Numbered from the stretch's first letter, positions 1 through 5,010 are shown. The stretch is DNA of 6,009 bases from Candidatus Gracilibacteria bacterium CG2_30_37_12 (GCA_001873165.1 MNYO01000017.1:1-6009); one strand, 5' to 3'. The notes: generated from the letters alone by a model not told the origin. Numbers and translations: made by a program.

Positions 1-1
1 T

Positions 2-220
2 CGCTATACTCACAAGAAGACTCGTTCTGCATACTTTTCTCTGAGACGAAACTTGCAATATCTGTTTGTTTGGTATAATCGTCAGTGAAAACTTGCAATA
101 CCGAATACTACCAATTGATTGGAATGATACTTTTCTCATCTGAAATCCAAAGTACGGATTCATAGATGATTAAAAAAGGAGAGAAAAATCAAACTGATTC
201 TTTCTCTCCTACTCGGGTAA
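2..220 (+). CDS. transposase, C-terminal part (cut by window edge; UGA=Gly)
   Basis: The frame is open from the left edge to TAA at 218-220 (72 residues visible) only if the UGA codons at 86, 116, 125 and 167 are read as glycine. The visible protein starts RYTHKKTRSAYFSLRRNL, continues with IPNTTN-G-LE-G-YFSHLK and HR-G-LKKERKIKLI, and ends LSLLLG. From memory, this resembles the C-terminal end of DDE transposases with an 'NTTNxLEG...FSHLK...HxGL...K' pattern. The Glu in NTTNGLEG could be the last acidic catalytic residue, but that is inference. Four of the five visible glycines are UGA and fall at the pattern's glycine positions. The N-terminus, remaining catalytic residues and left terminal repeat lie outside the window, so I cannot say whether the element is complete or name its IS family. 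A stem-loop overlaps the last codons. Confidence 0.72.
172..209 (-). terminator. stem-loop with T6 on the minus strand, overlapping the transposase 3' end
   Basis: Arm 178-186 (GGAGAGAAA) pairs perfectly with 201-209. An inner AATCA/TGATT stem (187-191 with 195-199) closes on a 3-nt loop, with one bulged base at 200. On the minus strand the hairpin is followed by TTTTTT (the A-run at 172-177). That is the form of an intrinsic terminator facing transcription that enters the transposase from its 3' side. It sits inside the coding sequence, so the match could be partly accidental. Confidence 0.5.
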
Positions 221-274
221 AACCTATCATTCCAGCCACACACTATTTTCTATTAAGCCGAATTACTTGAAAAT

Positions 275-308
275 AAATATCCCCACTTTTTAGGAAGTGG
301 GGATATTT
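275..308 (-). terminator. 14-bp perfect stem-loop, probable terminator between ftsE and the transposase
   Basis: Positions 275-288 (AAATATCCCCACTT) pair perfectly with 295-308 around a 6-nt loop. On the minus strand the stem ends in ATATTT and runs into ATTTTC, which suits a terminator for ftsE read-through. On the plus strand the stem also ends in ATATTT but lacks a longer T-run, so it would be a weaker terminator for the transposase. It may act in both directions. It could instead belong to the end of the mobile element, since it lies 55 nt past the transposase stop. Confidence 0.6.
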
Positions 309-346
309 CGATTAAAACTCATAAAAGCTTTTTTTATAAGCGGTAG

Positions 347-413
347 ATTCCAAACATTTTTCGGAGAGTGTTCTGTAATTTCTTTATGCTTGGTAACCGA
401 AAAATTTTGGAAT
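347..413. repeat. imperfect inverted repeat, 17-18 nt arms
   Basis: The left arm 347-364 (ATTCCAAACATTTTTCGG) and right arm 397-413 (CCGAAAAATTTTGGAAT) are reverse complements except for one extra base in the left arm. The spacer is 32 nt. Neither strand has a T-run after the structure, so it does not look like a terminator. A miniature non-autonomous element or a dispersed palindromic repeat is possible; this is inference from shape only. Confidence 0.55.
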
Positions 414-426
414 GACAGATATTTTT

Positions 427-491
427 CTCCCCTCGCTCCTTTGGGAGAGGCTCCCGAAGGCAGTACTCCTGGGGTAGGCTGGGGGTGAGGG
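427..491. repeat. GC-rich dispersed-type intergenic repeat
   Basis: On the minus strand this reads CCCTCACCCCCAGCCTACCC, continues through GGAGTACTGCC and ends with CTCTCCCAAAGGAGCGAGGG. The composition contrasts sharply with the AT-rich flanks. Similar 'CCCTCACCCC...CTCTCCCAAAGG...GAGGGG' blocks are familiar as dispersed intergenic repeats in unrelated bacteria; I recall this from general knowledge and have not searched. Local pairing is possible between CTCC and GGAG segments (437-447). Only one copy is in the window. Confidence 0.5.
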
Positions 492-499
492 CTTTTGTT

Positions 500-544
500 T
501 GTAGAGATGTTTCTGTAGAGATGTTTCTGAGAAACATCTCTACA
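500..544. repeat. 14-nt motif in two tandem copies and one inverted copy
   Basis: TGTAGAGATGTTTC occurs at 500-513 and again, exactly, at 514-527. Its perfect reverse complement lies at 531-544 after a 3-nt loop (TGA). The 514-544 unit is a 14-bp perfect hairpin. The ftsE stop codon (540-542) lies inside the inverted arm, so the repeat supplies the end of that gene. 'GTAGAGA...TCTCTAC' palindromes are known as dispersed repeats in other bacteria such as cyanobacteria; whether this one is multicopy here is unknown. There is no T-run downstream, so it is a poor terminator. Confidence 0.8.
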
Positions 545-1217
545 ACTCATACCCACCACCTTCTTTGTCAGAAACAATTTTAGCATCTTTAAAAGTAATG
601 ACTCGTTTTTTGAGACGATTCACAATACGATCATCGTGGGTGGCTATGATGATCGTTTTTCCTTGAGCATTAAGTTCTAGAAGAAGGTCGATAATCTCAG
701 TGGCATTATGCGGATCAAGATTCCCTGTCGGTTCATCTCCTATGATAATGTCGGGATCGTGAATAAGAGCTCGTGCGATACTGATTCGTTGAGCTTCTCC
801 TCCGGAAAGTGTTTCTACAAAAGCTTCTTTTTTATGGAGGAGTCCTACGCGAGAGAGGATTTCTGGAACTTTCTCGGAAATATAGCTATCCTTGTATCCA
901 CTGACTTCCATAGCAAAAGCGACATTTTCACGGACGGTTTTTGATCGGAGAAGTTTATAATCCTGAAATATTACTCCGATACTTCGACGATAGGCGAGAA
1001 GTTCTTTCTCTGTATATGTAAATACATCTTTGTCTACTCCCATGAAAAATTTTCATGATTTTGGTTTTAAATCTCCGATGAGCATCTTGATGAAACTGGT
1101 TTTTCCACTTCCTGATCCACCAATCAAAAATACGAATTCCCCAGGATTTATGGTAATATTTGCATCTTTTAGGATATTTTTATTTCCATATGCGAGTGTG
1201 ATATTTTCTATTTTCAT
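540..1217 (-). CDS. ftsE: cell-division ABC transporter ATP-binding protein FtsE
   Basis: FtsE is the cytoplasmic ATPase of the FtsEX complex, which with membrane partner FtsX couples ATP hydrolysis to peptidoglycan hydrolase activation at the septum. The 225-residue protein has Walker A GGSGSGKT (33-40), Q-loop Gln85 in FQD, signature LSGGEAQR (137-144), Walker B DIIIGDEP (156-163, catalytic Glu162), PTGNLD and switch His194 in ATHD. Length and the GGGYEL tail fit FtsE better than LolD or other small ABC ATPases. Residue 55 is UGA (1053-1055) at the FtsE glycine before the next strand (PKS-G-KFF); read as a stop it would split the gene after Walker A. I chose ATG 1217 because MKIENITLAYGNK aligns with the usual FtsE start; longer upstream readings add unrelated residues. 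No Shine-Dalgarno is visible. ftsX, normally the next gene, is absent: the repeat region follows directly. The stop is TAG, inside a repeat. Confidence 0.93.
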
Positions 1218-1242
1218 ATAAAATAGGGTTATGAATGGCAAC

Positions 1243-1269
1243 ATCATACAGAAAAACACGATTTTGCAA
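1243..1269 (-). promoter_or_regulatory. possible ftsE promoter
   Basis: On the minus strand TTGCAA (1264-1269) is followed 15 nt later by TATGAT (1243-1248), about 26 nt before the ftsE start. The spacer is short for a sigma-70-type promoter and TTGCAA is a palindrome, so this is a weak call based only on position and partial consensus. Confidence 0.3.
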
Positions 1270-1276
1270 GCAATGT

Positions 1277-1303
1277 TTGCGAGATTTCCTCTTTTGTGAT
1301 AAT
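1277..1303 (+). promoter_or_regulatory. possible promoter of the CNBD gene
   Basis: An extended -10 element TGTGATAAT (1295-1303) lies 35 nt before the start codon, with a partial -35 TTGCGA (1277-1282) 15 nt upstream. A second -10-like TATACT (1326-1331) sits so close to the ATG that it would give a nearly leaderless mRNA, but it has no good -35. Confidence 0.35.
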
Positions 1304-1338
1304 GTAAAGACAGACTATTATTCTTTATACTACTTTTT

Positions 1339-1746
1339 ATGACAGCAAACACAGAAAACGGACTCTATATATTTGAGGGACTTACTCAAAAAGAAATTGC
1401 ATACTTTATCATGATGTCAGAATCTATCCAATGCAATAGAGGGGAAGCACTTATGTCAGAATGAGATGCATCGGATAATCGCGCATATTTGATAGAATCG
1501 GGAAGTGTGGATGTGTATCGACACGGGAAAAAGGTTTCAACACTCCATTCTGGTGATGTTTTTGGAGAAATGGCTCTTATAACCAATGAACCACGAAGTG
1601 CTAAGATTATAACAAATGCTCCATCAGAAATATTGATATTCAACAAAGATGAATTTATTATGCTCTATAAGCAATCGGAATTTTATGAGGATATAAAGAA
1701 AAAAATTCTCGCAAGAGTAAAAGAAAATTTTCAAAATGATATGTAA
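1339..1746 (+). CDS. stand-alone cyclic-nucleotide-binding-domain protein (UGA=Gly)
   Basis: This 135-residue protein is a single cNMP-binding (CRP/PKA-R type) beta-roll. After an N-terminal helix region (EGLTQKEIAYF) it has the classic order: GEALMSE-G-D (39-43), YLIESGSVDVYR (50-61), LHSGDVFGEMAL (69-80) and phosphate-binding-cassette residues FGE (75-77) with PRSA (85-88, Arg86). A helical tail, YEDIKKKILARVKENF, closes the fold. Glu77 and Arg86 match the ribose- and phosphate-contacting residues of cAMP binders, so binding is plausible, but ligand identity (cAMP, cGMP or other) is inference. Codon 42 is UGA (1462-1464) at the glycine of the first 'EGD' turn; the standard code would cut off the first third. 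There is no HTH or enzymatic domain, so it is not a CRP transcription factor itself. It is divergent from ftsE and convergent with rplL, has no Shine-Dalgarno, and stops with TAA. Confidence 0.85.
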
Positions 1747-1798
1747 TATCAAAGCATTTGAGTTTGTATTTATATATAACGATCTATTTATTACAAAT

Positions 1799-1830
1799 AA
1801 AAAAACCTTCCAGAAATGGAAGGTTTTTTT
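1799..1830. terminator. bidirectional intrinsic terminator between CNBD gene and rplL
   Basis: CCTTCCA (1806-1812) pairs with TGGAAGG (1817-1823) around a GAAA loop. It is flanked by A7 on the left and T7 on the right, so it works as an intrinsic terminator on both strands. It lies 52 nt after the CNBD stop and 17 nt after the rplL stop, as expected for two converging transcripts. Confidence 0.92.
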
Positions 1831-1846
1831 GTAAGAGAATTGTTGA

Positions 1847-2230
1847 TTACTTAAGTTCAACACTTGCTCCTGCAGCTTCAAGTTGTGCTTTGATTTTTTC
1901 AGCATCAGCTTTTTCAACGTTTTCTTTAACATTACCTCCATTATCTGCAAGAGCTTTTGCTTCTGCAAGACCAAGACCAGTAATTTCACGAATAACTTTG
2001 ATAACTGCGATTTTAGCAGCTCCAGCAGAAGTAAGAACAACATTAACAGTTGTTTTTTCATCAGCTTCAACAGCTCCTCCAGTAGCTCCAGCAGCAGCAA
2101 CTGGTGCAGCAGCAGAAACACCGAATTTAGTTTCCATAGCAGAAACAAGATCAGCAAGTTCAAGAATAGTAAGACCTTCTACAAGATCCATAATTTTTTG
2201 TGCATTTGCACTAAGTGTAACATCAGACAT
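1847..2230 (-). CDS. rplL: large ribosomal subunit protein bL12 (L7/L12)
   Basis: bL12 forms the mobile stalk of the 50S subunit; dimers bind the L10 C-terminal helix and recruit and stimulate translational GTPases. The 127 residues show the standard layout: a helical dimerisation and L10-binding domain (about 1-36), an Ala/Gly-rich hinge (38-54, [13 protein letters not shown]), and the globular C-terminal domain with [20 protein letters not shown] (73-92) as the factor-binding helices. The length is typical (about 120-128). It follows rplJ after a 101-nt structured spacer, in the usual rplJ-rplL order, but rpoB does not follow; transcription ends at the bidirectional terminator instead. None of its 11 glycines uses UGA. 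No Shine-Dalgarno precedes the ATG (CACCATTCATT). The stop is TAA. Confidence 0.97.
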   Translation of the reverse strand: MSDVTLSANAQKIMDLVEGLTILELADLVSAMETKFGVSAAAPVAAAGATGGAVEADEKTTVNVVLTSAGAAKIAVIKVIREITGLGLAEAKALADNGGNVKENVEKADAEKIKAQLEAAGASVELK

Positions 2231-2264
2231 AATGAATGGTGATAAAAAATTAAAAATGTGGTTT

Positions 2265-2334
2265 CTAGATCTTCATCTAGCGAAGAACCACTCTTTGGGA
2301 GTGATCCTCACGTAAAATGATGATCGCTTCGCTA
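2265..2334 (-). promoter_or_regulatory. structured rplJ-rplL intergenic spacer
   Basis: In mRNA sense, three pairings are visible. An outer stem TAGCGAAG/CTTCGCTA joins 2327-2334 with 2278-2285, starting at the rplJ stop codon. An inner 9-bp stem with wobbles joins 2299-2307 with 2285-2293 around loop CCAAA. A short perfect hairpin CTAGAT-GAAG-ATCTAG lies at 2265-2280. There is no immediate T-run, so it does not look like a normal terminator. Such a structure could adjust the L10:L12 ratio (four to six L12 copies are needed per L10) by partial termination, mRNA processing or stability; that is inference. Confidence 0.45.
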
Positions 2335-2988
2335 TACAGTAACTTCAGATGTTGCTTCTGGAGTTACTTCTACTACTACCTCAGGAGTAGAAGTTTCAGT
2401 AACTACCTCAGGAGTTGTAGCAACCACTTCGGCTACAGTTGTAACAGCGGCAGCACCGATAAGGTCTTTTGCAGTTTTCAATCCCTTTGCTTCCATGTCT
2501 TTCTTTGCTCCATCGAAGAATCGAGCAAGTCCAGAAACTGGAGACATCATAGAACCAAGGAGTTTTGCAAGAAGTACTTCTCGAGAAGGAAGACCAGCGA
2601 TTCGACCGATAGCAGCAGCATCGAGGAGAACTCCATCGAAGAACCCACCAACGAATACCATTTTCTTTTCTTTTGCCCATTCTTTTACATATTTATTTAC
2701 CACTGCAAGACCAGCAACTTTATCTCCTTTTGAGACAATAATTGCAACCTGACCAGGAAGTGTATCAATATTGAGTTCAACATTGAACACATTCTTAAAT
2801 GCAATACACATAAGTGTTTTCTTTGCGAGCATAAAAGTTGTATTCTGAATTCGAAGTTCTTTCTTCATAGTAGTAACATCGAGAGCAGTAATACCAGTAT
2901 TACTTGTGAATGCTACAGAAGTAGATTCTTTAAGATGTGCTTCAAGAGTTGCGAGGATTTCACCTTTCTTTGCTTTGTTGATTGCCAT
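2332..2988 (-). CDS. rplJ: large ribosomal subunit protein uL10, with a C-terminal extension
   Basis: uL10 anchors the L12 stalk to 23S rRNA and usually represses its own mRNA. The N-terminal RNA-binding domain is recognisable: MAINKAKKGEILATLEAHLK, the TGITALDVTTMKKELR segment (31-46), LAKKTLMCIAF (54-64), then GGFFDGVLLDAAAIGRIAGLPSREVLLAKLLGSMMSP (114-150). The L12-binding helix region follows (SGLARFFDGAKKD, about 152-164). At 218 residues it exceeds the usual 165-175. The extra 40 or so residues (about 179-218) are a low-complexity Val/Thr/Glu/Pro tail with repeated TPEVV-type units. ATG 2988 fits the family start and has no Shine-Dalgarno. None of its 15 glycines uses UGA. It is the first gene of a two-gene unit with its own long leader; rplK-rplA, the common upstream neighbours, are not here. 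The stop is TAG. Confidence 0.95.
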   Translation of the reverse strand: MAINKAKKGEILATLEAHLKESTSVAFTSNTGITALDVTTMKKELRIQNTTFMLAKKTLMCIAFKNVFNVELNIDTLPGQVAIIVSKGDKVAGLAVVNKYVKEWAKEKKMVFVGGFFDGVLLDAAAIGRIAGLPSREVLLAKLLGSMMSPVSGLARFFDGAKKDMEAKGLKTAKDLIGAAAVTTVAEVVATTPEVVTETSTPEVVVEVTPEATSEVTV

Positions 2989-3156
2989 AATGAGCGAATG
3001 AGTTAGTAATTATAATAGTTCTTATTAGAAATACGAAAGAACGATAATATTTGTATGAAAACTACGAACCGGAGTGAATCGTACGACTTGTACGGAAAAC
3101 GAGGAAACGTACAGTTTGAATACGAAGATTGAAATTATCTCGTGTTTCAAATTAAT

Positions 3157-3184
3157 AAAAATCTCCGTGACATGGTCGCGGAGA
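3157..3184 (-). terminator. attenuator-like terminator in the rplJ leader
   Basis: In mRNA sense TCTCCG-C-GAC (3184-3176), a 3-nt loop (CAT) and GTC-A-CGGAGA (3171... to 3162 region) form a stem with one C/A mismatch, followed by TTTTT (3161-3157) and then ATTAAT. It sits about 60 nt past the L10-leader-like core and 170 nt before rplJ. This is the place for premature termination controlled by L10 binding, as described for Gram-positive L10 leaders. Confidence 0.6.
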
Positions 3185-3245
3185 GTGAAGAATTCATAGG
3201 AATATACATTTTTATAAAAAAGATGTATGACTTTATAGATTTCTC

Positions 3246-3300
3246 GGTCTCGGTAGGGTTTTATGTCCGCCAAATGGAGGAAACCTACTGTCTGCGACAG
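3246..3300 (-). promoter_or_regulatory. L10-leader-like RNA element (autoregulatory site upstream of rplJ)
   Basis: In mRNA sense this reads GTCGCAGACAGTAGG (3298-3284), then an internal hairpin region and CCCTACCGAGACC (3258-3246). GTAGG pairs with CCTAC and the flanks carry GCAGACA and CCGAGACC. This matches my memory of the ribosomal L10 leader, where 'AGACAGyaGG...CCurCCGAGgy' forms the kinked stem bound by L10(L12)n. A perfect 8-bp hairpin (GTACTTTG/CAAAGTAC, 3303-3321) precedes it, and a terminator-like hairpin lies between it and rplJ. When stalk protein is in excess, L10-L12 binding would lower rplJL expression. The mechanism is established for the family; its operation here is inferred. 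Confidence 0.7.
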
Positions 3301-3327
3301 ATGTACTTTGTGACAAAGTACGGAGAC

Positions 3328-3354
3328 ATTGTATAGAAAAAAAATATAAGTCAA
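3328..3354 (-). promoter_or_regulatory. likely rplJ-rplL promoter
   Basis: On the minus strand TTGACT (3349-3354) and TACAAT (3328-3333) match sigma-70-type -35 and -10 hexamers at 5/6 each. The spacer is 15 nt and T-rich, short by usual standards. The predicted start near 3321 would place the first leader hairpin at the very 5' end of the RNA, which supports the call. Confidence 0.6.
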
Positions 3355-3440
3355 AAGATTTTTGCAAAGTTTCTATCTACTTGTTTTATATTGCAACTAT
3401 TCGATGTGAAACAACTTTCATTAATTAAGTTATCTTGGTT

Positions 3441-3797
3441 TTAATTTTCATTCTTCATCCTGCAGGGGTTGTGATTTCGTTTCATATAATTTTTTATTAT
3501 AGTTTGAAGTTTTGATATCCGCACTCACACCCATATAAATATATGAGCCAACAACAATAAAACACAAAAAGAAAAATATATACGCATGAGAGAACTCATT
3601 TTTCGAGAAGAACCAATAGTATAAATGCTCCATCAAAAAATAAGAAAACATAAAAATCATCCTATGAAGAAAGTCACAAGTCCATTTCCTAGTCCTGAAA
3701 ATCCACTAGCCGTATAGCTTATATACTGAAAGTATAAAAATGATGCTATTCCTAAAATTGTTATTCCTTGTGCAAAGTAGAATAGAAGAGTTTTCAT
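3441..3797 (-). CDS. small three-helix membrane protein, unknown function (open only with UGA=Gly)
   Basis: I do not recognise a family. With UGA as Gly, one frame runs from ATG 3797 to TAA 3441-3443 and encodes 118 residues; with UGA as stop it breaks into pieces. UGA codons are residues 47, 55 and 91 (3657-3659, 3633-3635, 3525-3527), all within or at the edge of hydrophobic segments. Three membrane segments are predicted by eye: about 4-26 (LLFYFAQGITILGIASFLYF), 39-61 (GLVTFFIGGFLCFLIFGW) and 73-92 (IYFSFCVLLLLAHIFIWVG). A Gly-rich loop (TASGFSGLGNG, 29-39) and a basic loop (SSRKM) join them, and the tail is basic (RISKLQTIIKNYMKRNHN). The gene starts 38 nt after the prfA stop on the same strand, so it is probably co-transcribed. 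A competing 70-codon reading in another frame ends at a UGA and needs an out-of-operon start; I regard it as a shadow. Confidence 0.68.
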
Positions 3798-3835
3798 AGG
3801 AATTATTTTGATAAAAATTTTTCAGAGGTTTCTCA

Positions 3836-4918
3836 CTATTCCCTCGTCGCCTTACTGGCAGCTTCGAGCTTCGCACTCTGGTCAGCAATCGCAAGTGCAT
3901 CAAATATAGGAGCGAGTCGGCCTGTCATGATAACGGGAATATTGGAGAAGTTCTGTCCGATACGATGGTCAGTAACACGATCCTGTGGGAAATTATAGGT
4001 TCGAATCTTCTCACTTCGATCTCCTGTTCCAACTTGTGCGAGACGATCTGCCCCGAGTTTATCATCAACTTTTGCTTGTGCTTGCGTATAGATTCGAGAA
4101 CGGAGAACATCGAGAGCTTTCATCTTATTCTGGAGTTGACTTCGTTCATCTTGACACTCGACAACGAGACCAGTTGGTATATGAACCATTCGAATAGCGG
4201 AAGAAGTTTTATTGACTTTCTGACCTCCAGCTCCACTGGCACGACACGCCATAATTTCTAGGTCTTCATCTCGAATAACTATTTCCACGGGATCTACTTC
4301 TGGAAGAACCGCGACGGTTACCGCACTGGTATGTACACGTCATTTATTCTCTGTTTCTGGGATACGTTGAACTCTGTGAACTCAGGCTTCATATTTGAAT
4401 CGAGAATATGCACCAAATCCCGTTATTTTCATAATACATTCTTTGAGTCCACCACCATCATTTTCTGATTGATCGATAATTTCGAGATTATACCCTTCTT
4501 CTTTGGCGAAGAGAATATATGCATTGGTGAGTTCGCGAGCAAAAAGTCCCGCTTCATCACCTCAGGCTCCGGCTCGAACTTCGAGAATCAAGTTTTTTTC
4601 ATCATTGGGATCTTTTGGGAGAAGTGCGAGTTTGAGTTCTTCCTCGAGTTGTACTATTCTCGTTTCTGTAGTAAGCATTTCCTCTTTTGCCATCTCAATC
4701 ATATCAATATCTTTCTCGGTATCAAACATCTTTTTTGCATCATTATAATTCTGATTTAATTGTTTATATTCACGATACAGAACTACCGCTTGCTCGAGCG
4801 ATTTCTTTTTCTGCATAATTTCTTTGAGACGTTTTGGATCACTGTATACTTCTGGATTTTCGAGCTCATGTTCAAGATTACTATATTCTGCGAGAAGATT
4901 ATCGAGATTAAATTTCAT
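3836..4918 (-). CDS. prfA: peptide chain release factor 1 (RF1), with three UGA-encoded glycines
   Basis: RF1 recognises UAA and UAG in the ribosomal A site and triggers peptide release. With UGA as Gly the protein is 360 residues, the usual RF1 length. Seen in order: an N-terminal coiled-coil domain (1 to about 105, MKFNLDNLLAEYSNLE onward), EVRAGAGGDEAGLFAREL (about 114-131), the PET tripeptide anticodon (187-189, RF1-type PxT rather than RF2-type SPF), HTSAVTVAVLPE, and the catalytic GGQ (231-233) in RASGAGGQKVNKTSSAIR, then VVECQDERSQ. UGA falls at Gly119 (GAGGDEA), Gly179 (before VHRVQR) and Gly193 (GRVHTSA), all conserved RF1 glycines. This is the strongest evidence in the window for the recoding. 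An RF1 that ignores UGA is what a UGA-sense organism needs; RF2 would be harmful. ATG 4918 gives the family start; no Shine-Dalgarno is seen. It has its own promoter upstream and the membrane-protein gene downstream. The stop is TAG. Confidence 0.96.
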
Positions 4919-4950
4919 AATAGGTATAGGGAAGAATAAAAGATGGGAAC

Positions 4951-4978
4951 AGTGTATAAAAAAGGACAGGGAAGTCAA
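4951..4978 (-). promoter_or_regulatory. prfA promoter
   Basis: On the minus strand TTGACT (4973-4978) and TACACT (4951-4956) are separated by 16 nt, giving an expected start about 25 nt before the prfA ATG. The hexamers are near consensus and the location fits. The short 5' UTR contains no Shine-Dalgarno-like purine run. Confidence 0.65.
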
Positions 4979-5010
4979 ACGGAGTTTAAAATATAGAATA
5001 TGATGGCTTT

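Larger units (their letters stand above)
221..539. other. gene-free interval made of stem-loops and repeats
   Basis: I find no credible gene on either strand, including when UGA is read as Gly. Short open frames here are low-complexity readings through the repeats. In order, the interval holds a 14-bp stem-loop (275-308), an AAAAGCTTTT palindrome (323-332), a long imperfect inverted repeat (347-413), a GC-rich stretch unlike its AT-rich surroundings (about 427-491) and a tandem-plus-inverted 14-nt repeat that runs into the end of ftsE. Its position between a transposase and ftsE suggests accumulated small mobile or dispersed repeats. Confidence 0.6.
2989..3327 (-). ncRNA. 5' leader of the rplJ-rplL mRNA (whole structured interval)
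   Basis: The roughly 340 nt between the promoter at 3328-3354 and rplJ hold no credible gene; a 64-codon open frame on + is just the complement of the hairpins. In mRNA sense the order is hairpin 3321-3303, L10-leader-like core, an AT-rich stem ATACAT...ATGTAT, the attenuator-like terminator (3184-3157), then TGTACG/CGTACA (3113-3108 with 3094-3089) with competing CGTAC copies near 3085-3080, and GTTCTT/AAGAAC close to the start codon. A TATAAT (3009-3014) near rplJ has no good -35 and is a doubtful second promoter. Confidence 0.55.

Noticed and set aside
53..79. TTGCAA (53-58) and TATAAT (74-79) promoter-like pair, with a repeated AAACTTGCAATA at 49-60 and 89-100
   Set aside because: They lie inside the transposase reading frame; the 12-nt repeat is not linked to any gene start.
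297..488. 63-codon open frame on + (and overlapping minus-strand frames at 290-586)
   Set aside because: They read through stem-loops and the GC-rich repeat, show no family features, and one ends at a UGA that is not a stop here.
3162..3326. TCTCCG at the 5' end of the rplJ leader (3326-3321) repeats the 5' arm of the attenuator and could pair with its 3' arm
   Set aside because: Only six bases, and most of it probably lies upstream of the predicted transcription start.
3142..3336. 64-codon open frame on + in the rplJ leader
   Set aside because: It is the complement of the leader hairpins; the minus strand explains the region better.
3448..3660. 70-codon hydrophobic frame on the minus strand
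   Set aside because: It ends at UGA, overlaps the better code-25 frame, and has no start linked to prfA; its hydrophobicity mirrors the real gene one frame over. It remains the main alternative to the 118-residue call.
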